Of a DNA stretch of 62,646 nt, positions 61,978 to 62,646 are shown piece after piece. The notes under the pieces were generated by a model, which ran no database searches, was not told where the DNA came from, and saw only the letters and a program-made list of their open reading frames with translations. Source of the DNA: Lampropedia puyangensis (GTDB lineage Bacteria > Pseudomonadota > Gammaproteobacteria > Burkholderiales > Burkholderiaceae_C); contig NZ_STFG01000018.1 of NCBI RefSeq assembly GCF_004833285.1, positions 1 to 62,646 of the forward strand, read 5' to 3'. The stretch's first letter is position 1. Every line of letters starts with the position of its first letter. Both the position numbers and the translations under genes were made by a program.

Positions 61978-62646
61978 TTATGGTGCTGACTGTACGGGTC
62001 CGGTCGGCATCAATTTCTGAACCCAGTCAACAGAAAGAAGATCGGCTCGACGGTACACAATCTGTCTGCAATTTCCAATGGCACGACTTGCCACGGGGGC
62101 GACTCCTCTTTCGGTCAATTCAGCTGCAATGGTAGTGCTTGAACTGCCCCTCAACTTTGCCAGCATGGTCGCGAAGACGTACTCGGTCTGAAATTTCAGG
62201 ATTGAATCGACACGTACTCCTCGCGCGCATCTTCTTCCAACAACTATTGGCAAAGTCTCTAACAGCGATAGTCTAGCCAGTGCATAACCGACCTCTTGCT
62301 TGACTCCAAGGGACTTTGCTGCATCGGGAATCGATATGACCGAACTATTTGTTGCTCGATATTTAGCGATAAGGGCAGCTCGGTCAAACAATAGGCCAAC
62401 AAGTCCATTTTGTCGTGGGTCTCGCCCAATGGCTGAAAATTTTCCCCACTCCAGATCAACAATGAGCTGAGCCAACTGCTCTTCACCGAGTGGGCCATAC
62501 CGAAACAAGTGGCCAAGAGAAATGGCCGAGTAGGGAACGTCAGTCAAGGACTTCAGGAGGCTGAGTCGGACACTCCACGCCTGCACCCATGAGTTGGGTA
62601 TGAGCCAAGGCGTGAATCGCACCGGTATCCGTGGAGGCTGAATCTC
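61978..62646 (-). CDS. DNA-binding protein with two HTH units, TniQ-like, 5' end cut by the insertion element
   Basis: The frame is open to the right edge; about 211 native codons remain, and the start shown by a GTG at 62622 lies inside the IS repeat. Two tandem winged-helix units of the excisionase/MerR kind are visible: VISIPDAAKSLGVKQEVGYALARLSLLETLPIVVGRRCARGVRVDSILKF in parts, then FATMLAKLRGSSSTTIAAELTERGVAPV with CRQIVYRRADLL. This pattern resembles the C-terminal part of TniQ-family transposition proteins, but that is inference. The native N-terminus appears to have been removed by the IS insertion at 62612/62613. Confidence 0.5.
   Translation of the reverse strand, partial: EIQPPRIPVRFTPWLIPNSWVQAWSVRLSLLKSLTDVPYSAISLGHLFRYGPLGEEQLAQLIVDLEWGKFSAIGRDPRQNGLVGLLFDRAALIAKYRATNSSVISIPDAAKSLGVKQEVGYALARLSLLETLPIVVGRRCARGVRVDSILKFQTEYVFATMLAKLRGSSSTTIAAELTERGVAPVASRAIGNCRQIVYRRADLLSVDWVQKLMPTGPVQSAP
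62613..62646. repeat. IS3-family-like terminal inverted repeat at the right contig edge
   Basis: An exact inverted copy of 1-34, beginning TGAATCGCACCGG. The three to four bases flanking it (GGCG at 62609-62612) do not match those flanking the left copy (GTTC at 35-38), so the two ends come from different insertion sites. Confidence 0.7.

Noticed and set aside
1-62646. Circular plasmid closed by the end repeats
   Set aside because: The end repeats are inverted, not direct, so they do not close a circle, and chromosomal genes (hrcA, mutY, ETF-QO, tRNAs) fill the window.
1-62646. CRISPR array or phage-defence island
   Set aside because: No regularly spaced repeats and no cas, restriction or toxin-antitoxin genes were seen; the only defence-like hint is the orphan C-protein-type regulator.
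60117-62646. Duplicate of the tRNA-Arg 3' end as attachment site
   Set aside because: No second copy of the T-arm/acceptor sequence was found between the tRNA and the right edge.

Overview
The window looks like one contig of a betaproteobacterium of the order Burkholderiales, most likely Comamonadaceae. The reasons are an intracellular polyhydroxyalkanoate depolymerase, a leucine-catabolic (liu) cluster, a Burkholderiales-type 16-strand porin, ETF-ubiquinone oxidoreductase, a two-domain methylglyoxal synthase-like protein and the general gene style. No rRNA gene is present, so the placement is inference. Both ends carry the same perfect 34-bp sequence in inverted orientation (1-34 and 62613-62646). 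It resembles the terminal inverted repeat of an IS3-family (IS51-group-like) insertion sequence, so the contig probably stops at two copies of one IS, each of which cuts a gene.

Layout. 1-3.1 kb: accessory end with an IS-truncated exported protein, a second exported coiled-coil protein, an orphan controller-type XRE regulator with a C-box-like operator, and two small unknown genes. 3.3-8.3 kb: two DUF2946 proteins, a siderophore-type TonB-dependent receptor and a PepSY membrane protein (metal or siderophore uptake and reduction). 8.6-9.8 kb: a DUF1624 membrane acyltransferase-like gene. 9.95-18.25 kb: the most striking region, a minus-strand operon of TonB-dependent receptor, periplasmic CobN-like chelatase, ExbB/TolQ-like channel and DUF2149 protein, divergent from a CobW/COG0523 GTPase across a promoter with Fur/Zur-like palindromes. 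Receptor-CobN-ExbB-DUF2149 is the order of hmuR-S-T-U in the Bacteroidetes heme loci. 18.3-22.8 kb: a transferred-looking segment (paired SMR subunits plus TetR, a decayed NmrA-like pseudogene, an SDR gene divergent from an AraC regulator) bracketed by two 23-bp IS-end-like direct repeats. 23.1 kb: tRNA-Ser(TGA).

23.4-35.8 kb is mainly housekeeping: methylglyoxal synthase-like protein, GNAT, a pabB-pabC fusion, tesA divergent from an ABC ATPase, an MFS exporter, hrcA-mutY, a dynamin-like GTPase and rnk. 35.9-47.2 kb is a leucine/isovalerate catabolic region: AraC regulator, acyl-CoA synthetase, methylcrotonyl-CoA carboxylase beta (liuB), GNAT, OsmC-like, methylglutaconyl-CoA hydratase (liuC), DUF4126 and carboxylase alpha (liuD), with a sodium/proton antiporter inserted on the opposite strand. 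liuA and liuE are not in the window. 47.6-60 kb: porin, Bcr/CflA exporter, PHA depolymerase, pyroglutamyl peptidase, M20 dipeptidase, a YqjD/YqjE/YqjK-like envelope cluster, SDR, ETF-QO (which would take electrons from acyl-CoA dehydrogenases such as isovaleryl-CoA dehydrogenase) and a nitronate monooxygenase-type flavoprotein. 60.1 kb: tRNA-Arg(CCT), then an accessory tail with an AraC regulator, a SnoaL-like protein and an IS-truncated DNA-binding protein.

All function calls come from reading the sequence and recognising motifs; no database search was run.
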